This document shows, in pieces, positions 41,451 to 61,515 of a stretch of 64,000 nucleotides of DNA. Below the pieces are notes generated by a model, which saw only the letters and a list, made by a program, of their open reading frames with translations, ran no database searches and was not told the origin of the DNA. The translations under genes and the position numbers were made by a program. This stretch comes from DASVFB01 sp963815965 (GTDB lineage Bacteria; Actinomycetota; Thermoleophilia; Gaiellales; Gaiellaceae), in NCBI GenBank assembly GCA_963815965.1, contig CAWFIT010000017.1:147945-211944 (forward strand). Reading direction: 5' to 3'. Position 1 is the stretch's first letter, and each line of letters starts with the position of its first letter.

Positions 41451-42419
41451 CTACTCGGAATCCTTCGGTGGCGTCGTGTCCTCGGCTACCGGGGGCGACT
41501 CAACCTGCGGCTCGGCAGGAGGCGGAGCGGTCTCCTCGGTGCGCGGACGGTCGACGTTCTCCTGCGCGCGCGGACGGCGAGCGCCGCCTGGGCGCGCTCC
41601 GGAACGTTTCCGCGCGCCGCCAGGGGCGCCCGGCCCGCGGCGCCGCTTTACCGGTCCGAGGCCCTCGCGGTCCTGGCTGCGGCTGCGTGCCGACTCGCGC
41701 GATGCGCCGAGGCCTTCAAGCGCGCTGCCGCGACGACGGGCCTGATCCTGCTCGCCGAGGCGGGTACCTTCGGATGCCCCGCTGTAGCCCTCGGGCATGA
41801 TCTCGCCCTTGTTGATCCAGACTTTGACGCCGATGCGACCGAACGTCGTCTTCGCCTCGACGAAGCCGTAGTCGATGTCCGCGCGGATCGTGTGCAGCGG
41901 GACGCGGCCCTCGGAGTAGGTCTCGGAGCGGCTCATCTCCGCTCCGCCGAGGCGGCCACCACACGTGATCTTGATGCCCTGCGCGCCCGAGCGGATCGCG
42001 GACGCGAGCGAGCGCTTCATCGCGCGCCGGAAAGACACGCGGTTCTGAAGCTGCTCGGCGATCGACTGCGCGACGAGCTTCGCGTCCAGCTCGGGGCGCT
42101 TGATCTCGTTGATGTTGATGTGGACGTTCTTACCCGTGATGGAATGCAGCTCCTTGCGGAGCGCGTCCACCTCGACGCCCGACTTGCCGATCACGATGCC
42201 CGGGCGCGCCGTGTAAATGTCCACGGTGATCCGCTGCTTGTCCTTGCGGATGAGGATGTCGGACAGGCCGGCGTGCGCGAGCTTCTTGTAGATGTGCTCG
42301 CGAATGCGGATGTCCTCGATCAGGTAGGCGGGAAAGTCCTTCTTGCCCGTCCACCAGTTCGACTTCCAGTCGTGGATGACGCCGACGCGCATCCCACCGG
42401 GATGAACCTTTTGACCCAT
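41451..42419 (-). CDS. rpsC: 30S ribosomal protein S3 with about 100-residue C-terminal extension
   Basis: 322 residues against about 210-280 usually. The core has MGQKVHPGGMRVGVIHDWKS, the KH domain VDIYTARPGIVIGKSGVEVD and TTFGRIGVKVWINKGEIMPE. From about residue 220 an Arg/Gly-rich then Pro/Glu-rich disordered tail follows (EETAPPPAEPQVESPPVAED). S3 forms the mRNA entry channel with helicase activity. The ATG overlaps the rplV stop by one base (TAATG). Confidence 0.96.
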   Translation of the reverse strand: MGQKVHPGGMRVGVIHDWKSNWWTGKKDFPAYLIEDIRIREHIYKKLAHAGLSDILIRKDKQRITVDIYTARPGIVIGKSGVEVDALRKELHSITGKNVHININEIKRPELDAKLVAQSIAEQLQNRVSFRRAMKRSLASAIRSGAQGIKITCGGRLGGAEMSRSETYSEGRVPLHTIRADIDYGFVEAKTTFGRIGVKVWINKGEIMPEGYSGASEGTRLGEQDQARRRGSALEGLGASRESARSRSQDREGLGPVKRRRGPGAPGGARKRSGARPGGARRPRAQENVDRPRTEETAPPPAEPQVESPPVAEDTTPPKDSE

Positions 42420-42889
42420 TAGGCCGTGGCCTCCTTCTTCTTGCGCGTGGTTGGCGTTCGCTTGGCGCTGGCGCGCTTCGCGGCGGTGCGCTTCGGCTGG
42501 CTGGCGGGAGGAGCGGTGACGCTGGCGCCCTCGCGCAGCGCGACCTTGACGGTGATGTGGCAGGTGCGCTTGCGGATGCGTGCGACGCGGCCGCGCGCAC
42601 GTGCGCGCCAGCGCTTGATCGTCGGGCCCTCGTCCACGTAGACGGTCGAGACCACGAGGTCGTCGCCGTTCCAGTTGAGACCCGGGTGCGTCTCGGCGTT
42701 CGAGACTGCAGACCGGAGCACCTTCTCGATCTCCCGCGCGGCGGCGCGCTGAGTGAAGGCGAGCACCGTCCGCGCCTCGGGCACGCTCCGTCCACGGATG
42801 TGCTCCGCGACGAGCCGTGCCTTACGCGGCGACACGCGCACCCACTTGGCTTCGGCGCGCACTTCCTGCTTCTCCTGAGCTGCGGCCAC
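42419..42889 (-). CDS. rplV: 50S ribosomal protein L22 with basic tail
   Basis: 156 residues from GTG at 42889, overlapping the rpsS stop (TAGTG). The core reads AKWVRVSPRKARLVAEHIRG and RWRARARGRVARIRKRTCHI. A Lys/Ala/Thr-rich tail of about 30 residues extends the usual 110-120. L22 lines the nascent-chain tunnel. Confidence 0.96.
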   Translation of the reverse strand: MAAAQEKQEVRAEAKWVRVSPRKARLVAEHIRGRSVPEARTVLAFTQRAAAREIEKVLRSAVSNAETHPGLNWNGDDLVVSTVYVDEGPTIKRWRARARGRVARIRKRTCHITVKVALREGASVTAPPASQPKRTAAKRASAKRTPTTRKKKEATA

Positions 42890-43170
42890 TACCGTTTCAC
42901 CTCGGCCTTGCGGTCGCCGGAGTGCGCGCGGAACGTGCGCGTGGGCGCGAATTCGCCGAGCTTGTGGCCGACCATCTGCTCGGTGACGAACACAGGGACG
43001 TGCTTGCGGCCGTCGTGGACCGCGATCGTGTGCCCGACCATCTCCGGAAAGACGGTCGACGTGCGAGACCACGTGCGGATCATCCGCTTCTCATTGACCT
43101 CGTTCATCGCCTCGATGCGGCTCATCAACCGCTCTTCGACGAAAGGTCCCTTTTTCGAGCTGCGACTCAT
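42889..43170 (-). CDS. rpsS: 30S ribosomal protein S19
   Basis: 93 residues: MSRSSKKGPFVEERLMSRIE, TVFPEMVGHTIAVHDGRKHV and VGHKLGEFAPTRTFRAHSGD. It sits in the 30S head. It adjoins rplB with no gap. Confidence 0.97.
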   Translation of the reverse strand: MSRSSKKGPFVEERLMSRIEAMNEVNEKRMIRTWSRTSTVFPEMVGHTIAVHDGRKHVPVFVTEQMVGHKLGEFAPTRTFRAHSGDRKAEVKR

Positions 43171-44012
<842 letters not shown>

Positions 44013-44013
<1 letters not shown>

Positions 44014-44309
44014 CAGACTTGGGCTCCTTCGAAGATCTCGATGGTCTCGCCCTCGCGGAGCTGCACGATCGCCTTCTTCCAGCCGGGCCTGATCCCCTTC
44101 GTCATCCCGCGTCGCTTCGGCTTCGGCTGCACCTTGAGCACGTTCACGCCCTCGACGTGCACGTTGAAGAGTTCCTCGACAGCCTGGCGCACCTGGGTGC
44201 GGTGAGCGTCCGGATGGATGCGGAAAACGTACTTGCCTTCCTCGATGAGGCTGTAGCTCTTCTCCGACACCACGGGCGCGAGCAAAACTTCGTTCGGGTG
44301 CAACGACAT
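44013..44309 (-). CDS. rplW: 50S ribosomal protein L23
   Basis: 98 residues: EVLLAPVVSEKSYSLIEEGK, YVFRIHPDAHRTQVRQAVEE and KVQPKPKRRGMTKGIRPGWK. It is the docking site for trigger factor and SRP at the exit port. Confidence 0.97.
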
Positions 44310-44936
44310 CTACGCGGCCCTCCCCTGAACGTCGCCGAGCGCGTTCTCGCTGACGAGCAGCGAGCGTGCCCAGACGACCTGCGACACCTCGAGGTCGGAC
44401 GGCAGCGTGACGAGCGTCTTGGCGAGGTTGCGGAACGACTTGATGAGCGACTCCTCGTCCTCGCGCGCGATCAAGAGCAGCGGATACTCCTGCTGCCATG
44501 CGTCGAGCAGGCTCACGGCCTGTTTCGTGGACGGCTCGCCGAACGCATCGCTGCCGACGATCGCGATCGTCCCATGCGCAGCGTGGTCGGAGAGCGCGGA
44601 GCGGAGGGCGGCATGGCGCGCCTTCTTGTTCACCTTGACCTCGAAGTTTCGGTGGGTCGGGGGAAACGCGATGCCGCCACCGGTGAACTGCGGCGCGCGG
44701 ATCGTGCCTGCACGCGCACGGCCTGTGCCCTTCTGGCGCCACGGCTTGGAGCGTCCGCCGGCGACGAGGCCACGCGACTTTCCACCGCGCGTCCCGGCGC
44801 GGTCGGCGTTGAGCTCCGCGCGCACGGTCTCGTGAACGAGGTGCGGCTTGACCTCCGCGCCGAAGACGGCCTCTTCGAGCGTGACGTCGGACTTCTTGCC
44901 CGAGACGTCGAGGAGCGGGGCCTTAGGACTTGCCAT
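44310..44936 (-). CDS. rplD: 50S ribosomal protein L4
   Basis: 208 residues: EAVFGAEVKPHLVHETVRAE, the tunnel loop RAGTRGGKSRGLVAGGRSKP-WRQKGTGRARAG, then FGEPSTKQAVSLLDAWQQ. In E. coli it also represses the S10 operon. It overlaps rplC by 14 nt. Confidence 0.97.
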   Translation of the reverse strand: MASPKAPLLDVSGKKSDVTLEEAVFGAEVKPHLVHETVRAELNADRAGTRGGKSRGLVAGGRSKPWRQKGTGRARAGTIRAPQFTGGGIAFPPTHRNFEVKVNKKARHAALRSALSDHAAHGTIAIVGSDAFGEPSTKQAVSLLDAWQQEYPLLLIAREDEESLIKSFRNLAKTLVTLPSDLEVSQVVWARSLLVSENALGDVQGRAA

Positions 44937-45555
44937 GCGACTTGTCCTCTCTGATCTCGAGCAACCCGCTCTTCGGCCCGGGGACCGCGCCTTTGACGAG
45001 CAACAGGTTGCGCTCCGCGTCGACGGAGTGGACGACGAGGCCGACCTGCGTCCGGCGCTTGCCGCCCATGCGGCCGGCCATCTTGATGCCCTTGAACACG
45101 CGCGACGGCGTTGCCGACGCCCCGATCGAGCCCGGCTTGCGGACGTTGTGCGAGCCGTGCGACACGGGGCCGCGCGCGAAGTTGTGGCGCTTGATCGTTC
45201 CCTGGAAGCCCTTGCCGATGCTGATTCCGCTGACCTTCACCGGGTCGCCCGGCTCGAATGCCTCGACCGTTACCGACTCGCCCACGACGGCCTCCGACGG
45301 CCCGCGGAACTCGACGAGGTGCCGATGCGGCTCGACGCCGTTCTTCTTCAGATGCCCGAGCTCGCCCTTCGAGAGCTTGCGCTCTGCAACCGCGTCGAAC
45401 GCGAGCTGCACGGCCTCGTAGCCGTGGACGTCCGGCGTCCTCACCTCGACCACAGGGCACGGGCCGGCCTCGATCACGGTGACGGGCGTGACGACGCCGC
45501 TCTCGGGATCGAAAACCTGAGTCATGCCAATCTTCCGCCCAAGGATCCCTTTCAC
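44923..45555 (-). CDS. rplC: 50S ribosomal protein L3
   Basis: 210 residues from GTG at 45555: KGILGRKIGMTQVFDPESGV, GFQGTIKRHNFARGPVSHGS, RMGGKRRTQVGLVVHSVDAE. It organises the 23S 3' domain. A 76-nt gap separates it from rpsJ and carries only a weak CTCGC/GCGAG stem. Confidence 0.97.
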   Translation of the reverse strand: MKGILGRKIGMTQVFDPESGVVTPVTVIEAGPCPVVEVRTPDVHGYEAVQLAFDAVAERKLSKGELGHLKKNGVEPHRHLVEFRGPSEAVVGESVTVEAFEPGDPVKVSGISIGKGFQGTIKRHNFARGPVSHGSHNVRKPGSIGASATPSRVFKGIKMAGRMGGKRRTQVGLVVHSVDAERNLLLVKGAVPGPKSGLLEIREDKSHGKS

Positions 45556-45631
45556 GCGGTACCACCACCTCGGGGGCGGAAGATTTTCAACCTCGCCACG
45601 GCGTTGCGAGCGGTTGTCTCCACGTACCGGA

Positions 45632-45940
45632 TCACAGCTTGATCTCGATGTCGACGCCCGCCGGAAGGTCGAGCCGCATGAGCGAGTCGACGGTCTTCGG
45701 CGTGGGCGAGTGGATGTCGATCAGCCGCTTGTGCGTGCGCACCTCGAAGTGCTCCCGCGAGTCCTTGTCCTTGAACGGACTGCGGATCACGCAGTAGACG
45801 TTCTTCTCGGTGGGCAGCGGCACGGGACCGGTGATGGTCGCGCCGGTGCGCTCAACCGTCTCGACGATGTCCTTGGCGGACTTGTCGAGCGACTGATGGT
45901 CGTACGACTTCAGTCTGATGCGGATCTTCTGTTGAGCCAC
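45632..45940 (-). CDS. rpsJ: 30S ribosomal protein S10 (NusE)
   Basis: 102 residues from GTG at 45940: QKIRIRLKSYDHQSLDKSAK, TGATITGPVPLPTEKNVYCV, SREHFEVRTHKRLIDIHSPT. It links ribosome and polymerase through NusG. It follows tuf by 18 nt, so the str and S10 operons are probably continuous. Confidence 0.97.
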   Translation of the reverse strand: MAQQKIRIRLKSYDHQSLDKSAKDIVETVERTGATITGPVPLPTEKNVYCVIRSPFKDKDSREHFEVRTHKRLIDIHSPTPKTVDSLMRLDLPAGVDIEIKL

Positions 45941-45958
45941 CGGCGCGTCCTATCCCTT

Positions 45959-47149
<1,191 letters not shown>

Positions 47150-47166
47150 GCTTCCTTTCTCCTTCC

Positions 47167-49257
<2,091 letters not shown>

Positions 49258-49259
49258 GG

Positions 49260-49730
49260 TTACCAGCGGTAGTGCGCGAAGGCCTTGTTGGCCTGCGCCA
49301 TCCGGTAGATGTCGTCCTTGCGCTTGTACGCGCCGCCCTGCTCGTTGAGCGCGTCGAGGATCTCGTTCGCGAGCTTCTCGGGCATGCCCTTCTCGCGCCG
49401 GTCGCGCGCGTACGTCACGAGCCAGCGGATCGCGAGCGTGCGCGCACGCCGCTGCGGCACCTCGACGGGCACCTGGTAGTTCGCACCGCCGACGCGGCGA
49501 CCCTTGACCTCGAGCACCGGCGTGACCGTCTTCACGGCCTGCTCGAGCACCTCGACGGGCGGACGCCCGGTCTTGGTGCCGATGTTCTCCAGGGCCGTGT
49601 AGACGATGTGCTCCGCGACCGACTTCTTGCCGTCGGTCATGACGCGGTTGACGAGCTGCTGCACGATCTGCGAGCTGTAGACGGGATCCGGCTCCGGCGT
49701 GCGCGGCGTGATTTCTGCGCGACGAGGCAT
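49260..49730 (-). CDS. rpsG: 30S ribosomal protein S7
   Basis: 156 residues: MPRRAEITPRTPEPDPVYSS, VEVLEQAVKTVTPVLEVKGR, RRVGGANYQVPVEVPQRRAR. It nucleates the 30S head and in E. coli represses its operon. ATG overlaps the rpsL stop. Confidence 0.97.
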   Translation of the reverse strand: MPRRAEITPRTPEPDPVYSSQIVQQLVNRVMTDGKKSVAEHIVYTALENIGTKTGRPPVEVLEQAVKTVTPVLEVKGRRVGGANYQVPVEVPQRRARTLAIRWLVTYARDRREKGMPEKLANEILDALNEQGGAYKRKDDIYRMAQANKAFAHYRW

Positions 49731-50098
49731 TACGCGCGCTTCGCTCCGTAGCGAGATCTGGCCTGCTTGCGGTCGGAGACGCCGGCCGTGTCGAGCGCGG
49801 CCCGGATCACCTTGTAGCGGACGCCCGGAAGGTCCTTGACGCGGCCGCCGCGGACAAGCACGACCGAGTGCTCCTGCAGGTTGTGCCCTTCGCCCGGGAT
49901 GTAAGTGGTGACCTCCATGCCGTTCGTCAGCCGGACGCGGGCGACCTTCCGAAGCGCCGAGTTCGGCTTCTTCGGGGTCACGGTGAACACGCGCGTGCAG
50001 ACGCCGCGCTTCTGCGGGGCTCCGCGGAGCGCGGGTGTCTTGGTCTTCGCCTTGGGGGCCGAGCGGCCCTTCCGGACAAGCTGATTAACGGTCGGCAA
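49730..50098 (-). CDS. rpsL: 30S ribosomal protein S12
   Basis: 122 residues from TTG at 50098 (PTVNQLVRKGR), with GGAGAG just upstream; the extension to 50164 runs through a hairpin and is rejected. The decoding-centre loop TPKKPNSALRKVARVRLTNG carries the lysine whose change gives streptomycin resistance, unaltered here, and the second loop GRVKDLPGVRYK is present. Confidence 0.97.
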   Translation of the reverse strand: MPTVNQLVRKGRSAPKAKTKTPALRGAPQKRGVCTRVFTVTPKKPNSALRKVARVRLTNGMEVTTYIPGEGHNLQEHSVVLVRGGRVKDLPGVRYKVIRAALDTAGVSDRKQARSRYGAKRA

Positions 50099-50116
50099 GT
50101 CTCTCCTTAAACGCAC

Positions 50117-50148
50117 AGAAAACGGCCGACAGGACTCACGGTCCTGTC
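50117..50148 (-). promoter_or_regulatory. Leader hairpin of the str operon
   Basis: GACAGGAC (50128-50135) and GTCCTGTC (50141-50148) form a perfect 8-bp stem with loop TCACG on either strand. On the minus strand it is followed by GGCCGTTTTC, then the rpsL ribosome-binding site about 15 nt later. It may be an attenuator, an autogenous site, or the end of a read-through transcript. Confidence 0.5.
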
Positions 50149-50175
50149 CGCCAGGCCGCGGCATGATAGCAGTCC

Positions 50176-51129
50176 ATGGCCGCTTGGATTGCGATCGCTA
50201 CAGGCCTCGCGGCCATCGTGCTCGCCGTCGTCACCGTCGTTTTGGCGAGGCGGGAGGCCAGGTTGAAGGCGGCGTTGCGGCGCACCGGGTCGAGCCTGCG
50301 TCCGGAGGTCGCGGGGTCGCTCGACCTGGACGACGTGGTGGCCCGCATCCTCGACAGCTCGCTTGCCCTTCCGGGGGTCGATGCCGCCGTCCTCGAGCTG
50401 GAGGGAGACGAGCGCGGCGGCATGGTCAAGTCGGCCGGCATGTCGCGAGACGACGCGGTGCGCCAGGGCGAACTCGGGTCGAAGCTGGCCGTGCCGCTCG
50501 AAGGGGAGCTCGGCCCGCTCGGCTCCCTCACGGTGTTTTCCGGCTCTGTGAGCGAGCTCGAGCATGAGGCGGGCGATCAGGTCGCCGAGCTCGTGCGGCG
50601 CGCGGTGCCGGCGCTCGACAACGCCTTCCGCTACCGAGAGGCGAGGCGGCTCGCAGACATGGACGCTCTCACCGGCCTCCGAAATAGGCGGTTCTTCCAC
50701 GAGACACTGCAGCGAGAGTGCAACCGCGCGCACCGCTACGGCCGGAGCCTGGCCCTCCTCGTCCTGGATCTCGACGACTTCAAGGCGATCAACGAGCAGG
50801 TGGGACACCTGGCCGGCGACGCCGTCCTCGCTGAGACGGCCACGCGGGTGCGCGCCGCCCTCCGTGCGTCCGACATCGCCTGCCGCGTTGGCGGCGACGA
50901 GTTGGCGATCATCCTGCCCGAGGCCGGCGCGACTCAGGCCGCGCAGCTATACGCGCGCGTCGAGGAAACCGTGTCGTCGAAGCCGATCGCGACCATCGCG
51001 CGACTGACCCTGTCCGGCGGCATTGCCGAGCTCGCCCCCGGCGACGACGCCACAACGTTCTTCGAGCGCGCCGACGACGCGCTCTACCGCGCGAAACAGG
51101 CCGGGAAGGCGCAGCTCGCGGGCGCGTGA
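50176..51129 (+). CDS. GAF-GGDEF protein, putative diguanylate cyclase
   Basis: 317 residues. One N-terminal membrane helix (WIAIATGLAAIVLAVVTVVL) is followed by a GAF-like sensor (about 45-155) and a GGDEF domain beginning ADMDALTGLRNRRFFHETLQ. The signature is VGGDELAIILPEAG: Leu replaces the last Phe, as in many active cyclases, and the catalytic Glu is present. c-di-GMP synthesis is likely. No I-site RxxD is obvious directly upstream of the signature (VRAALRASDIACRV is near but not exact). It is divergent from rpsL, so its promoter overlaps the str leader. Confidence 0.85.
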   Translation: MAAWIAIATGLAAIVLAVVTVVLARREARLKAALRRTGSSLRPEVAGSLDLDDVVARILDSSLALPGVDAAVLELEGDERGGMVKSAGMSRDDAVRQGELGSKLAVPLEGELGPLGSLTVFSGSVSELEHEAGDQVAELVRRAVPALDNAFRYREARRLADMDALTGLRNRRFFHETLQRECNRAHRYGRSLALLVLDLDDFKAINEQVGHLAGDAVLAETATRVRAALRASDIACRVGGDELAIILPEAGATQAAQLYARVEETVSSKPIATIARLTLSGGIAELAPGDDATTFFERADDALYRAKQAGKAQLAGA

Positions 51130-51151
51130 GCCGTCGGAGGCACGCGAGCCG

Positions 51152-52906
51152 CTATCCGGCGGCTGACAGGAAGGGCACGAACGTCTCGAGCTCGACCGGC
51201 GCTGGAGCCGGGAGGTCGTCGCCGAGGCAGGTCGTCGTCGCCAGCGCCTCCGTCTGCACCTTCGTCGTCCGCTGCTCGAATGCATCGCCCTGGGCGAACG
51301 AGGTCAGCGCGAGGCGAATCGCCGGGGCGACGAGCGCGAGCGGCACGCTCCCGAGCGGCTGAGCGCTGCCGACCGCGCGGACCTTGACCTTGCCGTCGCT
51401 CGTCTGCAGCGTGCGCGTCCCCTTTTCCGCCAACCCGAACACGGACGCGGGGGCGACCGTTTCGAGGGCATAGCCTCTTGCCTTCCAACTGAGCCAGGCG
51501 GGCGCAGGCTTCGCCTTCACCTGACGGACGAGCATCTGCGGGTAGGACGCGTAGAAGCTCGCAACCGCGGCCGCGCTTGGCCTGGGTACGCGCATCCTCT
51601 GCGCGACCTTGGCGCGGCGTAGCTCGTCGGCGAGGATGCCTCGCGCGAGCGAGCGCGACGCGCCTGCGCGCGCAAGTGCCGCGTAGTAGGCAGAGCGATT
51701 GCCGTTGAACCGTGACGAGATCACCCTCTGCTCGGCCGCCAGCACGTCGGGCAGCGTCACCGATGCGAGCCTTCGCTCGACCGCCCGCGCGAACGCCGCG
51801 CTGTAGGCGACGTCGCGGTCGCCCGTGAGTGTCTCGAGCTGCGCGATCGACGACTCTGCGACCCTGTCCTTGCCGACGGTGCACTGAACTCCGCGCGGCA
51901 GCGTGAGCTGCCCTTCCGTGGTCGACGAGTTCCAGCCGGCGCCGGCCGCGCCGGGCCCGTTGCAGAGAGAGGTGGCCCTAGTCCAGAGCCAGACGCAAGC
52001 TGCCTTGGGGAAGTCGGGATCGCTTTCGCCGACATACGACGTCCAGCCCCACGACCAGATCGTCGAGAGGTTCAGCTCCTGCGCCACCTGCCGAGCCGCG
52101 AGGGCCTGCCACTTGACGACGTCGAGCCACGCCTGCGCCGGCTTCAAGCCGGCGCGCCCCGAGTTGGAGTCGTTGCTCTGGAAGCCGAGCATCACGCCGA
52201 GGCGCGACGACGGAATCCCGATCGCGAGGAAGCGCCCGATCGCCGACCGCATCCCCTGCCTGAGCTCTCGGTTGCCGAGGAGCGGCCCGAGCTCACGTAT
52301 GCGCTTGGCGCTGAAGTAGGTCTCCCGGACGATGTCCGCGACCGCGGCGACCTGCTGCCACCAGGCTGCGGCCTCGCCCGCGGTGTACGGCGTGCTGCTC
52401 ACGAGCAGGAACGGCCGCGCGCCGCGGGCTGCAAGCGCCTGCAGATAGGTGAGGACGTTCGCGCGGTACTGCGCGTTCGTGACCGACCACGGCGTCTCGA
52501 GGCCGGCGCCGGAGAGCTCGTTCTCGGCGATCCAGGGCGTCGGGCACGACGACTGCGTCGCTGCATAGTCGAACAGGCGGTTGGCACGGTCGACGACGGT
52601 GGCTGGATCAGCCGGTGTCGTGGGCAGGCCAACGCGCGACCTCAGGTACTGGTCGAAATGGATCGTCACCGCCCCCTGCTGGCGAACCTGCGCGGGAAAA
52701 TCTCCGGAGGACACCGCGAGGATCGTCCCAGGCTTGGCGAACACGGGCGCGAGCGCGGGCGGCGCGGAGTCGATCCAGTTCGTCGCCCGGTCGGGGCGGC
52801 CGCAGGCGTCGGCGGCCGCAGCTCGGCCGGGCAGGATCGCCACAGCGCCGGCGCACAAGGCAAAAAGGACGACCAGTTTCCTCACGACCGGCCGAAGGTG
52901 TAGCAC
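51152..52906 (-). CDS. Large secreted protein of unknown function (glycosidase-like N-terminal part)
   Basis: 584 residues with a signal peptide (LVVLFALCAGAVAILPGRAAA). Residues 50-330 have the rhythm of a TIM-barrel hydrolase: SSTPYTAGEAAAWWQQVAAV, FLAIGIPSSRLGVMLGFQSN, STIWSWGWTSYVGESDPDFP. A disulfide is possible among its few cysteines. Residues 390-470 are helical (YYAALARAGASRSLARGILA) and recall SurA-type peptide-binding helices; the rest is beta-rich. I do not recognise a family. It lies between rpoC and rpsL, two genes that are normally adjacent, and follows rpoC on the same strand after a strong hairpin. Confidence 0.7.
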   Translation of the reverse strand: MLHLRPVVRKLVVLFALCAGAVAILPGRAAAADACGRPDRATNWIDSAPPALAPVFAKPGTILAVSSGDFPAQVRQQGAVTIHFDQYLRSRVGLPTTPADPATVVDRANRLFDYAATQSSCPTPWIAENELSGAGLETPWSVTNAQYRANVLTYLQALAARGARPFLLVSSTPYTAGEAAAWWQQVAAVADIVRETYFSAKRIRELGPLLGNRELRQGMRSAIGRFLAIGIPSSRLGVMLGFQSNDSNSGRAGLKPAQAWLDVVKWQALAARQVAQELNLSTIWSWGWTSYVGESDPDFPKAACVWLWTRATSLCNGPGAAGAGWNSSTTEGQLTLPRGVQCTVGKDRVAESSIAQLETLTGDRDVAYSAAFARAVERRLASVTLPDVLAAEQRVISSRFNGNRSAYYAALARAGASRSLARGILADELRRAKVAQRMRVPRPSAAAVASFYASYPQMLVRQVKAKPAPAWLSWKARGYALETVAPASVFGLAEKGTRTLQTSDGKVKVRAVGSAQPLGSVPLALVAPAIRLALTSFAQGDAFEQRTTKVQTEALATTTCLGDDLPAPAPVELETFVPFLSAAG

Positions 52907-52930
52907 GAACGCGAGACGAGGTCACCTGTC

Positions 52931-52961
52931 GTGAGCGGTGCGGCGTTGCCGCACCGCTCAC
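52931..52961 (-). terminator. Hairpin after rpoC
   Basis: A perfect 13-bp stem (GTGAGCGGTGCGG with CCGCACCGCTCAC) around CGTTG, 45 nt beyond the rpoC stop and before the secreted-protein gene. There is no T-tract. It probably separates rpoBC from the downstream gene. Confidence 0.65.
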
Positions 52962-53006
52962 TCAGATTCGTCGAAGCGGAGCTCCCGCGGAACTCCTACC
53001 CGATCG

Positions 53007-57590
<4,584 letters not shown>

Positions 57591-57612
57591 AGTTGCTCCT
57601 CAGCTCCTCTAC

Positions 57613-61245
<3,633 letters not shown>

Positions 61246-61433
61246 GAGATACAGCCTCCCTTAAAAACGGCGAAGAATCAGAAAAATCTCGGACAGGCGA
61301 AAACGGACGAACGTCGGCGCGACCTGCAAGGGTACCTAAAACGTGCGGGTCAACGCAAGCCAGGCCCCCCGGCAGGGCCTGTGTCCTGTCGCATGGTAGC
61401 GCGAACCGCCAAAAATGGAAAGGACTTCGGCGC

Positions 61434-61454
61434 TTTGTGACAATTTGTCACAAA
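61434..61454. promoter_or_regulatory. Perfect inverted repeat upstream of rpoB
   Basis: TTTGTGACA and TGTCACAAA are separated by ATT, forming a 21-bp operator-like palindrome about 190 nt before the rpoB start, in the gap after the subtilase gene. The half-site resembles CRP/FNR half-sites, but the spacing (TGTGA-N7-TCACA) is one base longer than the CRP consensus. Confidence 0.5.
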
Positions 61455-61465
61455 CTGCGAGTGAG

Positions 61466-61503
61466 GCGGTGAGGGCCGGTGCGTAGGAGCCGGCCCTCGC
61501 CGC
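61466..61503 (-). terminator. Terminator hairpin of the subtilase gene
   Basis: 14-nt arms 61466-61479 and 61490-61503 (GCGGTGAGGGCCGG with CCGGCCCTCGCCGC, one wobble) and a 10-nt loop. It lies 12 nt after the subtilase stop. No marked T-tract. Confidence 0.65.
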
Positions 61504-61515
61504 TACTGAGGAGGG

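Noticed and set aside
44742..45568. Shadow frames across rplC/rplD suggesting alternative proteins
   Set aside because: They are out-of-frame readings of L3 and L4, with strongly biased Arg/Gly composition.
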